From NCBI GenBank assembly GCA_030248135.1, contig JASANC010003128.1, positions 1 through 64,000 of the forward strand: a stretch of 64,000 nucleotides of DNA. Reading direction: 5' to 3'. The first letter of the stretch is position 1. Each line of letters starts with the position of its first letter. This document shows positions 1-11,476 of the stretch, in pieces. The translations under genes were made by a program, and so were the position numbers. The stretch is from Theristus sp. LFF4_11. Taxonomy: Eukaryota; Nematoda; Chromadorea; Monhysterida; Xyalidae. Below the pieces are notes generated by a model. That model was given only the letters and a program-made list of their open reading frames with translations. It had not been told where the DNA came from and did not search any database.

Positions 1-83
1 ATATTACAGGTTTACAGAAACATACTGTACACCGATTGATATCAAAAGGCCGTTTTCTGCGCTTCAATTCAGCACACCAGCAC

Positions 84-3000
84 CAATCGAACGACGTGCG
101 CGAGCAAAATAAGACGGGCGAAACTGACTGCGATGCGGCGCTGGCTGCTTGGCTGGCAGAAGGAGAACGACTGGCTGCTGCCATGGGCAATCGGGTGGTA
201 CAGGCACACGCGCAGGTTGGTTTGCGTTCGCGCGCGGTAGTGCTCTTAAACGTTATCATTTTGACCACAGTGTCATTGAAGTTCTAGAGTTGTCTTCAAA
301 AAATCTCTTCAACAGCATTTGTGGTGTTGTGGTGCAGTCACACACGCGCACACGCCAGCAAATTTGCACGAGCATCATTGGTATAGTGGGTGTGTGCCGG
401 TGTGTTGGTTCGTGAACGACGTTGCATTCGTTTCTAGACATGCGCTGTGCGAGGAAAATTGATTGAGTTCCGCTGATTGCGTGGAATGCATTCCGAATGC
501 AAACTAAGTACCCCCATCTTAATATTCTTTTGCAGACCGATGCAAATGTCTCGCACGTCGGTGAACAGACGGCGCTGATGAATCGCTTTCTGAGAGACAT
601 CGATCAAACGTTCTCTCGTCACGTGCACAGTCGATCGATTCTGGTGTCTGCTTCGGAAATTGGACACGATAAGAATCAGACGAAAACTCGGCTCACCTAT
701 GAGGCCGTTATGAGCCAGGGTTCGTTTATTTTTTGCGATGAGCGAACTGGCTGTATTTGCATCTGAGAAATGTTCGTTGCGTAGGATTTTGCTGACCTTT
801 GATTAGGCGTCTCAGCATCGTCAATGAGACGCCTAAAGTATTAGATTTAGGTGTCTGTAGGAAGCGTACCGGCAAGATTTCATTTTCTGGTGTTTTCTGT
901 CCAGACACCGACTCGCCAGCCGCAGCAACGGGACGTGACGGCTCGCGAAATGCGTCCGTCTTATTTGCGCTGGACGAAATGAGTCAACTGATCGACATGA
1001 CCAACGCCACCGATCTCTACAATCGATCCGTGAACACGACGCACGATTTGCACGCGCTGAAACGACGCGCTTACGAGCTGCGCAGAATGTGCGAACGGCT
1101 GTACGGAAAGTTGAAGGGCTCCGGTGTGTTCTTGAAGGTGCGTGCGTTGATGATCTCGATGTTGACTGTTGCAGATTTCATGCAATGCATGATCTCCATG
1201 CAATGAGGTGCATGGACAAAACGGTACAAAGGAATGCAAATTACAGGCACAAAGAATAATGAATGAAACGGTAATATTCACAAACAGGAGCTACTCGAGA
1301 AGCTCGGTGGTGAAACGTCGGAGAACATGAACATCGACTCGCTGCACGTGGACATGGAGCAGAGTGCCCGTGCCGCCTGTGAACTCGTCCGGGAGATGCA
1401 CGGTCGGTTGCGGTGGCTGGTGACCTTTGGTGTTTTGTGGGTTCATTCATTTTGCCCTTTTAGTTTTGTTTTGCGTTTATTTGTTCTTCGGTCAGTCTAC
1501 ATTACACCATCGTTGCATGCAGAAACAGGTTGATTGGCTGTATTTGCAATTCGGCATCGAATGTAATGTGCTGATTGGGGTTTCTGTTGTTGATATTGAC
1601 CTGATAGACGAATTAGGGCACGGTGTTGATTGCATTTTTCGTCGTTGTTGGTTTTTCCGTCCAAAGCAAACGAACCTTTCAAATGAGCACAACTAGCACT
1701 ACTCACCCATGCAACGGTTTCAGTATTTTCTCCAACACTGCAGACAGCATCAGCAGCGCACACAACCTGATGAGCGAGTTTGGCGAACTGTCACGGCGAA
1801 TGTCGACGATGGCGCCACTGGTCGCAAGTGCAGGTTGGTGTGGGGGGCACTCAGGAAACGGAATCATTGCACCAATTTTGGATTCAGACGTCAAACATGA
1901 AACTGCAAAATGCAATCGATCCTTGCGCGCATTGAGTCGCAGAACCCAAAGATAAAATACAAGATCAGTACTCACGGTGAAAATGGGGCGCTTTCGTTTT
2001 ACAGGTGCGGGCGATCAATCAAAGCTGCACGATCGATCCATGAATCTTCCGAGTCAAGGCGACGACAATCAACAGCTAATCAACGAGTTGCAGACAAAAT
2101 GTGCCGATTACGAGCAACAGATTGAGGCGATGCACCTGGAGATGGACGAATTTGCGAGTGGCCAGAGTGAAAAGTGCGGTTTTTTTATTTTGTGAACCGT
2201 TTTAATGTTTTTAACCGACCGTTTCAAATCTACGTATTTGCACAGCTCCACAAAAAAACGATGTGTGCCTTCCCTTTTTGGTGACCTGCATGCGAGATCA
2301 ATACTGACCTGTTGATTGTTTGGTGTTGGTGTTCTGTTTGGTTGCCGATTATTATTTTTTTCTAGTGTCGTATGACCATGGTATCCACCAAAGTAACCAG
2401 CCATCCTTTTTTCTGCGCAGGCTTGCCACAGCAGCCAGCGAGTTGTGCGAACTTCGCCGTCAACTCGAACAGACGGAAGCGGAGCTCACGAATCAGCACG
2501 AAGCTGTGGAGAAGCTGCACTCGGAGAACACTGGTCTGAACGAGCAATTGGACGCCGTGCGCAGGTCACTAGCACAAAATGCTACTGCCATTGAGACGCT
2601 GCATTTGCACGGCACTCAGTCAGTGATGGAGATGACCGCCGCCATGTTGACACGTCAGTTTTTTGACACTTCGAAAAGTTCAACCCGTTCATCATCTGTT
2701 GTCTTTTGCTTTTGACCAAATGTGGCATTACACAAAAACACTGCAACCTTTTGTGAGTCACCACGGTGTTGTTTGTGTGCCGTGCGAATCCGCCAATATG
2801 CCACCAGTGTCAGTTCCCGCGGCCGACAAAACAAAAGTTCGAACAAAAAACCAAATTGTGTGATGGCTCTCTGCATTTCGACCATCATTACATGCAGAAT
2901 GCAGTTGCTGTTGGGTGTCGTTGGCTCATAAGTGATGTGCTCTCTGGCACCACTTCATCCGCCACAATAAATAATCGAGTGTAAAGCTTGGTATTGCAAA

Positions 3001-6000
3001 AGAAACTAAACAATCAACCCTGATCTCCTTTTCTCACACACTACCGTCTTCGTTTGTCGTCTCGTTCAGAGCTCGACCAGGAGCGTTCGCGCGCCGTGGC
3101 GCTGTCCAATCGGCGTCACGCGCTGGAGTCGGAGCGCAACGAGCTGGCTCACGCGGTCGCCACGTTGGAACAGCAGGTGACTCGGTTGAGCAGACGGCCG
3201 GAGACGAGCACGGTGCACGTGAACACGGACGTGGACACGGACGAGTGGGACAGGCTGCAACAGCGCCTCAACAGACTCAGACAGTGCGTTTGTGGGGGAG
3301 GCGGTTGAGCTTTTGTTTGCAGGTTTGCTTGTTTGACCGCTGGGTCTTTCTGATGCAGGCGCTTGCGCGCACTGTTTTTTTTGTTTGCTTCATGATGGTG
3401 AAGCGAACGCGAACAGATGCTTGATGCTTCATGCGTGGCGCTTTAAAAGAATTCGTTTCACAAGATTTTTACTCGTAAGTGTTTCAAGAGGGGCACATCA
3501 CTGATGAGGCCACGCCACCCCTCTTCTGCATATGATGTTGGCCACGTCGACGTGCAGAGAACAGAGAACCATCCTACAAATTTGTTGATTTGGCATGGCG
3601 GCAGTGTGGTTTGGCGTGGCAGTGGCACCCTTAACATAAACCCAATTTTGTTTCAGGTACGCCACCAAAGTGAAATCGAAGGTGCTCAGCGTTGCGCTGG
3701 CGAACGAGACGAGCACGGAGACTGCGGCGTCACCGATGCGTCAGTCGAGTGATGGCAGCATCTCCGGCGACGCTCAAATGCATTCGCTCGATCGTTTGGA
3801 CGCCCTGTGCGACGCGTTGATCGGCTGCAGACACAGTTTGAACGAGCAGCGAGCACGCGCGAAACAGCTGACCGAAGCGGTCGGTGGCGTTACACTCTTG
3901 TCCGGGGGATCGAGCCCCTCCGAGGGCTGTATGAGCACTAAATATTGGGAAACTCCCAAAGGCCGCCTTGTTTGACGGCGTTCTCTGTTCGGTTTTCTGG
4001 ATTTACCTCTGGCTAAAATCATGTGATAGGGCACTCTGAATATTTTGAAAATAAATCATACTACATTACAAAGAAGCGAATGATTTGAAATGCACACGTT
4101 TTTCTTCACTTCAGCTGCAACAAACGGAAGCAGAACACACGGCGCTGAGCACACAGACGAACGAACTGCAGGATTTGTGCTCAAAGCTGGCGGATGAAAA
4201 CGTGTCTCTGAAACAGGAGGTTGGCTAATCAAAGTCATTTCAAATTTGATTGGCTAGTTTCTTTTCATTTCTAGTCATTTCAAAGTCACCAATTAGCACG
4301 CTGAGATTTCAGTCAGTTACAGTTGAACACAAAGATGCGCGTATTGTGTGTGGGACTTAAAACTGTTCTTTTTTGTTCTTCTATTGTTTCTGCCTTTTCA
4401 GTTGATCGACCTCCAGGAAGAACAAAGTCAACTGAAGGATGAGTTAAAGGTGGCTGCTGAACAATTGGCACTGCTGTCCGAAAAACCAGAAACATTCGAA
4501 CGGGTTGGTGTGTTTTCTATTGAATTACATTAGCAAGATGCCCTATTGGTGGTAATTGAACCGCTGTTGTTGAGCTGCCTAAAAAACTGAAGAAGTCAAA
4601 GGAAATCCTAAAACTTTTCGTGGCCGATTTTCTAACCTGATTTGATATCCTAAAATGTCTACCTTTCTACATTTCGTTTTCAGTCGACGTCCACGGAGAT
4701 GAGCAGTGCCCATTTGGACGCGCTGTCGAATCGATGCTCAAAACTGGAAGCACACGCGAGCCGCATCAAGGCACGATTGCACGAGATCGAGAGGGAGGCG
4801 AAGTCGACAAATGCCGTTGGCCAGCCGGCCGAACAGACGCACGAACAACAAAACTCGGATCTGTGTGTTCAGTCGATGTTTTTTGTAGCTTCCGCAAGTT
4901 TTGTTTTTACTCACGACCAAAAAATTGATTCACTCATTGATCTCATTTCTGAGATGCAAAAATAAGTTGTTTGGTTTGGCGTTTGCTTGGGCGTGCTAGG
5001 TTGTATGCCAAGAAGATCGACTCGTATTTTTAACTCTTTCAACAAAATTCCGCAATTTCTCATGTCACAAACACACCAGTATTTTAGTTAAGAGTGGCAC
5101 AGCAAAGCTGCTAAATGTATTTCGAAATCGATTGTGTTTCAGCGTCGGCTCACCAGTCGTCCGCCGTCTGGACAGTCTGTTCGCAGAGCAGGCACAGTCG
5201 AAAGGTGACTTGCAGCGGATCAACGCTCAGTTGCAAACGAACAACGCTGAGCTGGAACGACGCTTACGAGTGGACGCGGACGAAATCGCACGCTTGAAAC
5301 GCACTTGCGAAAGGTGAACGGCGTTGTTTGAAGATGTTGGGCATCTTTGTTGTTGGAGTTGTTGATGTTGTGCAGCAGTCGCAAACAAACACACTGGCAC
5401 TGTGTTCCGTCGGGTGTGCTGGTGTGCGCGTTTCCTCACACGAGCAATGCCAGTGTGTTCGTTTGCTGGTTTGTTCGCTGTGCAACAAACAGTTCGACTG
5501 CAAACGCACATATTGAGAAACTGGTGGACCGTTTTCAGCCACCAGACAATTCACCTCACAGTCAGAATCGATTTCATTTGCAGTCTGCAAACGGCGTACA
5601 GTGAGCACACGAACGAAACAGCTACGGTGAAAGAGGAGCTACGCAAGATGCAAGAGTTCACCGAGAAATTGACGAGTGAAAAAGTGGCACTGGAGAATGT
5701 GCTGGCACAGATGCAGCCGACGTCTGCTGCCACGGGCGCACTCAGAGAGGTTGGTCGATTTGGACAATCTGAAAAAACACGCATCGGCGCTGTGGAGATT
5801 GCGAAATGATGTTGGGTGAGATGAGCATGAAATGTCTTTTGGAAGTACATGCATGTGAAGCGCATGCCATCACCGGTTGTAAGGGCCAGCTCATGCTGAC
5901 GTAGTTTGTTAAAACACGAGACCTGCCGTACATACAAACGTGTGTATGAACGGTGCTAAAACACCACACGCATGCGTCAGTATGAACGGCTGCCAACGAA

Positions 6001-7908
6001 CGTGGCACGTCATTGCAGACACAACAACACCATCATCACCATCACGCCCATGACCGCGGCAGTGCCCAGCGGCGCAGTGTCAGTTCGTCCTCTGCGGAGC
6101 TGGGCGTCCGGGTCGCCGGCTCGTTGCCCGAGGCCGACATGCCGAGTCCGTTGGCGCCTGCAAATTGTGTGTGCTCTTTTCGGTCTTCGTTACTGGTGCT
6201 AATGGGAAGTTTCTGGCAGTTTTTTCAAAACCTATAAGTCTGAGCGAATTGTGTCCATCGTGACGCGAGCATTTCAGGCCGGCTTTGTTTGTCGTGGCTG
6301 ATAAACCAAGAAAACATCAGACATGTATTTTCACACTATTTTGCGTATTGGATTGGCCACAGTGACCACAGGATTCTGAAAGAGTCAACTATTCAACTAC
6401 CGTACCACAAATCTTGTCTGGTTTTCGTTCAGTTGACTCTGGCTCCGAGAACGCGACGTTGCCCGAGCGCTTGCGCAGCGCAGCCGTGCACGCGAAACTG
6501 TTGCATCGACAGTTTAGGCTTGCGGCCAAGGAGAAGAGTCTATCGGTATGGAGACTGCATTGTTCTTCTTTTATTATGGCAACATGTTTTCTTATGATTA
6601 ACTGGTTAGGCTACCTTTTAGTTCGCAACCAGCACAATACCAGCTTTGGCGTCATAATGGTGTTTAGAGTTTTTTTCTGTTGTCAAATTGACCATGCTGA
6701 TTGTGCATTGGTGCTTCAGTGTCAGTGTGTGTGTCTTTTGTGCGTGTGTTTTTTTAATTAGTTTAATTTATTTATCATTTCCGTTTTTCTAGCCAGACGA
6801 ACTCGCCCGTTTTGTTGATGAGCTACAGCGGCTGCGATCGACGGTCGAGTGGTGTGCCCGGGTGAGCGAGGCGACGCAGACGCAGCAGACACCGGCCACG
6901 GCAAACGCAAGGGTGCGTCGGCACAAGGCACTGCCAGTTTCGCAAATGGCCGCCTGCATTGCCTGTCTGCTGGCTGATTGGTCGCATTCGATTGAGCACG
7001 AGCCGTTCGAGTCGTATGTCGACGGTCACTGCCGAAATCGAACATTATTAGGCGAAACCGCAGAAGAAACAATGCTTGCGCCAGTGGTGACTCACGAGAT
7101 TGCATGCATTTCACGTTTCCTGTCCGCTGGTTTGGCGCTGGTGCACAGAAAGAGTTTTTAACTAAACTGTAACACGAAGCGCCTCCGTTTGACAATTGGG
7201 AAAATTCCATTGAAGCTGGACGAATTGGCGACTGAGAACGAGCGCCTTCGTTTGGTGATCGAGCAGACACGCCAGCTGGCGATGAACACCCAGGAGCGAT
7301 TGCAGGTGGGTGGGGGTGTGCGCATAATGACGGGGTTTGAAAATGGTGTGCACCGAAACAACGTGAACACGTTTACTGAACAGTGTGAGTGTGACACTTT
7401 CTAACATTATGAAGTGCATAATGTCGTTGGGCAAGACAACGCGCGATCAGCGGTGAAGCCACAAATCAACCAATTTGTATGGTGGTTCTCTGCATTTCGG
7501 CTTGGCCAGACAATTGCTGGTGCTGTTCATTGATGGAACTTCGGGCATCCAAATGAGCAGTCGATGCAAGAATTAGATCATGTGCTCATGGTTTTCAACG
7601 GATGCGGGCACCCTAAACTAAATTTTTGCCTGTTCATTTTCGAGGCTGTTGAACTAAAAAGCAAAGCCTTGCAAGTGTAACATTCAGCTTCTGGGCAGCC
7701 AGTCTACAATCGCTGTCTCAGTATTATCGGATTGAAATTGAGCAAAAATCAGGCCAAGGAACAGCTGACAAGCGAAGTTCAGACGGGCATCGTAGCAGAG
7801 CTGAAGCAAATCCGCAAGGTGCTCCAGTTGACGCGTGAAGACGGACAGAAAATCGGATCGAAACGCGCGCCCGCTCAGCCACGGCAGCCGCCGCGCAGAG
7901 GGCAGTGA
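84..7908 (+). CDS. Long coiled-coil protein, 5' end outside window
   Basis: Nineteen exons join in one frame with GT-AG borders: 84-215, 536-719, 905-1137, 1288-1412, 1724-1833, 2005-2173, 2421-2653, 3070-3283, 3657-3879, 4115-4219, 4402-4503, 4684-4862, 5143-5313, 5584-5749, 6019-6166, 6433-6545, 6793-6912, 7216-7305 and 7753-7908. They give about 990 residues ending in a basic tail (APAQPRQPPRRGQ). Most exons encode heptad-rich, Glu/Leu/Gln-rich helix typical of extended coiled coils. The exon at 6019 carries a six-histidine run followed by a Ser-rich segment. There is no signal peptide, membrane segment or catalytic motif. The first exon's acceptor is uncertain and the start codon lies upstream. 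I do not recognise the family; a centrosomal, Golgi or cytoskeletal scaffold is possible but only inferred from coiled-coil content. The phase agreement across exons makes the gene model itself strong. Confidence 0.75.
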
Positions 7909-9067
7909 AAACAAGAACTGCTTACCCATGCTCTGATATACAAGCTCCGTACTTTCCTGTTTTACAGCCTGTTTATTTTTGAGAAGTGGAATTTTTGAGA
8001 ACACCGCAACTTTGACGGTTTTTTACTGTGTTTGATAGCTTGTAAGAAAACAGATTGTCGTGAATATTCTTGGTGTTTTTCTGTTTTGGTGTGTCACGTT
8101 TCGTTTTTCTAAAACTGGAGATGAGTTTGAAAACAAAATTGTATCTCAAAATGAACTGTTGGGTTTATGCACATCAGACGAAACATTTAGTTTTGTCGTC
8201 AGTATGCTGAGTGGATTTTGTTTCTTTATAAAAATCGAATTTTCATTGATCTCAATTGAATGCAATTTCTCGCCAATCAACGAATGATTACGTCTGAGTG
8301 GGAACACCTTGTTTTATTGGCGTCCAGTCATACGAATTCCAATCAAAAAATGTCAAACTGGTTGCATTTTGTTTTATTTAATCACTGATATGACTGATTT
8401 AAAAGTTTTCTCGATGCATTATTTTGGCATTCCAAAAAAAAAGAATTTATATTTTTGATCATTCATTCGATTCACGTATCACAAGTTCGCTGAAATGCTT
8501 TCATTGTTCACTGGTTCTAACTAATAAGCCAATCAGCATGCGAGGTCGCTATTGTACGTTTTTGGTTTGCTGTTTTTTTCTGGTCGGCGCGCTTGTGCAT
8601 CTGACCTGTTTGTACGCCAGTCCGTTACTGTGTTTCAACTTTATTTAATGAAATCCTTTTTTTGTAGCAATGTGAAATTTTACTGACCCCTGAACTGAGT
8701 TCGATGCAATGTAGCTGTAAATTGTAATCTATTGTAGTTGGGTGTGAAAAGATCGGGAATTGGTGCTTTTTTGTTTTGTTTTAATATCTCGGTCTGATGT
8801 GAGTCCTACCTGATTACTAGTAGTGATTACTACGATTGATTACTAGTTGTCTGTTGAATTGTTGAGTTTGCTTTTCATTTTTTCTGAGTCAGTGCAACAC
8901 GTTAATTCTCTGGATATTGAACCAGAAGGTTTTTAGTTTGTCGGATAAAACTATTCTCTGTTGGAGTTTGCTTGCTTGCACACACAATGACTTGCAAAAT
9001 AATTCGGTTGGTTATCGCTACCTGTTGTCAGTTTTTTGGGCACGATCGGCGATTCAGTGCCTTTGCA

Positions 9068-9585
9068 GACCGTCGGGTGGGGGGGGGGGGCACCGTGCCA
9101 CCCCCCCCCCCTAAAACCGGGCACCCCCCCCATCGTACCCCCCCCCTCGAAAATTTGGCCGACACCCCCCCCACCCCCCCCCCATGAAATTTTGTCTGGC
9201 GGACACCCCCCCCCAAAATTTTCTGCACACCCTAAATTTTTTTTCGAAAATCATGATTTTTTGTCTATAAAGTTCATAATATAAGCTGAATATATGATAA
9301 CTTGACCATCTTCATTGTAATTTCAAAGATTTTGCAGCAAAATTTAGCGTTTTTCCTTTCAAATTAAAGCGAAAAAATTTCATGGGGGGGTGGGGGGGGG
9401 GTGGTGTGGACCGCCCCCGACAGAAAATTTTGAAAAAATGCACCCCCCCCCCTGGGACCCCCATGGGGGGGGACCCACGTTACCATCGGTGGGACCCCCC
9501 CCCCTCACTTTTTGGTCGGCACCCCCCCCCCCACGGTACCATACCCCCCCCCTCGAAAATTTTTTTGGGCCCACGGTACTGGTTT
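9068..9585. repeat. C-tract/G-tract inverted repeat element
   Basis: Runs of 7-12 C or G alternate with short unique words such as CTCGAAAATTT and CATGAAATTT. The arm near 9165-9200 reappears inverted near 9375-9410 (ATTTCATGGGGG), separated by an AT-rich loop, so the unit looks like a hairpin-type non-autonomous transposon. I could not define clean target duplications. Confidence 0.5.
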
Positions 9586-9587
9586 CA

Positions 9588-9731
9588 AACTCTTTCTTTG
9601 GCAATTCGAAATAACGTAAGTGACCAGACTTTATTTCGGAGAGTCCGATTACATGACCAATTTTCAATTCGCGCGTGTCTACAGTTCATCTGGGCGTGCG
9701 TTAGATCGCGGCCGAAGCATCGCGGCTGGAC
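9588..9731 (+). repeat. Direct repeat copy 1 (interrupted by hAT insertion)
   Basis: About 144 bp beginning TTTCAAACTCTTTCT match 10467-10615 almost base for base. This copy is cut at GGCTGGAC by the hAT-like element. The other copy runs through that point uninterrupted and so acts as the empty site. Confidence 0.85.
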
Positions 9732-10423
9732 TAGGGTTGTTAAAAAAAACAAAAATCGTCATTTTTGTTTTTTTTTTTTAAATTTTTTTTTTTTTAAAAA
9801 AAATTTCAAAAATCAAAGTTGTGCTAAATCAATCAGGGAGTCCGAAGAACCACATATGATATGCAAGCGCCTCCCGAATGACACCCGTATGGCGGAACTT
9901 TGCAGATTTTGTTTTGGTGACCTCAATTACCCCTTTTCCAAACCGTCACCATGCCTCTTCTTGTGTTTTGACCTCCAAAACGTCACTAATTCTCCCCAGC
10001 TAAGCTAATGAATTCGATCAATTCTTCTGATGGTGTCGCGACGACACGACACGAAGCAGCAACCAGACAACGTAGCGCTTGCAAACGGTGCAGCGAGCAC
10101 AATCGGACGTCTGCGAGGCTAATCGTCACCTTATCTGCATCGGAAATGGTAGGTAAGCTTTGGGACGTCAAAAACTTCATCGCAGATGTGGTCGAAGACT
10201 AAAACCAGTCGGTAAAACGGCCAAAATCGACTTAAAGGTTTACGAGGTATAATCAAAGAAAATTTTTGTTGAACTTTCGAAAAATTGTGCCAAAATTGAG
10301 GTTTTCAGAGCATATTAGAGGAAAATTTTTCGAATTTTTTTTTAAAAAAAAAATCGGCATTTTTGTTTTTTTTTAATCACTTTTTTTTTAAAAAAAAAAA
10401 TTCATTTTTGTTTAACAACCCTA
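9732..10423 (+). mobile_element. Non-autonomous hAT-like element, copy A
   Basis: Terminal inverted repeats TAGGGTTGTT and AACAACCCTA are flanked on both sides by the 8-bp duplication GGCTGGAC (9724-9731 and 10424-10431). An 8-bp target duplication is the known mark of hAT transposases. The 692-bp element has A/T-run subterminal arms and no transposase ORF. The uninterrupted site at about 10605-10620 confirms the insertion point. Copy C at 56399-57137 is a close relative. Confidence 0.9.
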
Positions 10424-10466
10424 GGCTGGACGATCGCGGCAGGGTTCAGACGTTGAAAGAAAACTA

Positions 10467-10619
10467 GTTTCAAACTCTTTCTGTGGCAATTCGAAATAAC
10501 GTAAGTGACCAGACTTTATTTCGGAGAGTCCGATTACGTGACCAATTTTCAATTCGCGCGTGTCTACAGTTCATCTGGGCGTGCGTTAGATCGCGGCCGA
10601 AGCATCGCGGCTGGACGAT
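10467..10619 (+). repeat. Direct repeat copy 2 (empty-site copy)
   Basis: This is the uninterrupted copy of 9588-9731. It continues through GGCTGGAC into GATCGCGGCAG, showing the sequence before the hAT-like element landed in copy 1. Confidence 0.85.
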
Positions 10620-10620
10620 C

Positions 10621-11139
10621 GCGGCAGTCGATTTTGGACCGTTTTACCGACTGATTTCAGGCTTCAAGAACATCCGCGATGAAGTTTTCAAGCGTCCCAA
10701 AGGTTGGCTTCCCATTTCCGGTGCAGATAGGGTGACGATTCGCCTCGCAATCTAATTTGAGCGTCTGAGCTGCTCCGTTTGCAAGCGTTACGTTGTCTGA
10801 TTGCTGTTTCGTGTACTGCCGTCGCGACACATCATCAGAATTGATCGAATTTCAAGCCGGTATGTGTATTTTCACTTGGGCCGGGGACAATTAGTGACGT
10901 TATGGGGGTCAAAACACAAGAAGAGGTATGGTAACGGTTTGGAAAAGGGGTAAATGAGGTCACCCAAACAAAATCTGGAAAGTTCCGCCATACGGGAGTC
11001 ATTCGGGAGGCGATTGCACATCAAATGTGGTTCTTCGAACTCCCTGGTTGATTTAGCACAACTTTGATTTTTGAAATTTTTTTTAAATTTTTTTAAACAA
11101 AAAACAAAAATGACGATTTTTGTTTTTTTAACAACCCTA
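10621..11139 (-). mobile_element. Truncated inverted hAT-like copy
   Basis: The interior is the reverse complement of copies A and C, including the segment matching ACCGTTTTACCGACTGATTT and the segment matching AAGAAGAGGTATGG. It ends in the terminal repeat AACAACCCTA at 11139. The far end lacks the matching terminal repeat, so this is a truncated copy. Confidence 0.7.
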
Positions 11140-11140
11140 G

Positions 11141-11357
11141 TCAAAACACAAGAAGAGGTATGGTGACGGTGTGGAAAAGGGGTAAATGAGGTCACCCAAA
11201 CAAAATCTGGAAAGTTCCGCCATACGGGAGTCATTCGGGAGGCGATTGCACATCAAATGTAGTTCTTCGAACTCCCTGGTTGATTCAGCACAACTTTGAT
11301 TTTTGAAATTAAAAAAAAATTAACAAAAATGACGAATTTTGATTTTTAACAACCCTA
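11141..11357 (-). repeat. Tandem duplicate of a hAT-like element end
   Basis: The sequence beginning TCAAAACACAAGAAGAGG repeats 10909-11139 with few changes and again ends in AACAACCCTA. Two copies of the same element end therefore lie head to tail just upstream of importin-5. Confidence 0.75.
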
Positions 11358-11399
11358 ACCCAGCCCCCTCCTTCCTAGACCAACATTGACGTTGTTTTC

Positions 11400-11401
11400 A
11401 G
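11400..11401 (+). promoter_or_regulatory. Candidate trans-splice acceptor of importin-5
   Basis: The pyrimidine-rich GTTGTTTTCAG ends 75 nt before the start codon at 11477. I see no upstream cis exon, and the same arrangement recurs before the other genes. Confidence 0.4.
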
Positions 11402-11476
11402 AGATTTCCATTTCCGTTCATTCAATCGTTCGGTAATCTGTAATATAAAAACAAAATTAACAAAAAACGAACCAAA

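Larger units (their letters stand above)
7909..11476. other. Intergenic region rich in repeats
   Basis: This lies between the coiled-coil gene and importin-5. The stretch 7909-9060 is AT-rich 3' flank with no convincing ORF. From 9068 it is almost entirely repeat: a C/G-tract inverted element, a direct duplication, an intact hAT-like element, an inverted truncated copy and a tandem copy of its end. The long ORFs here run through low-complexity repeats and do not look like genes. Confidence 0.7.

Noticed and set aside
9382..10008. 208-codon open frame on the + strand
   Set aside because: It runs through poly-C/poly-G repeat and the start of a hAT-like element; Pro/Gly/Phe/Lys runs reflect the repeat, not a protein.
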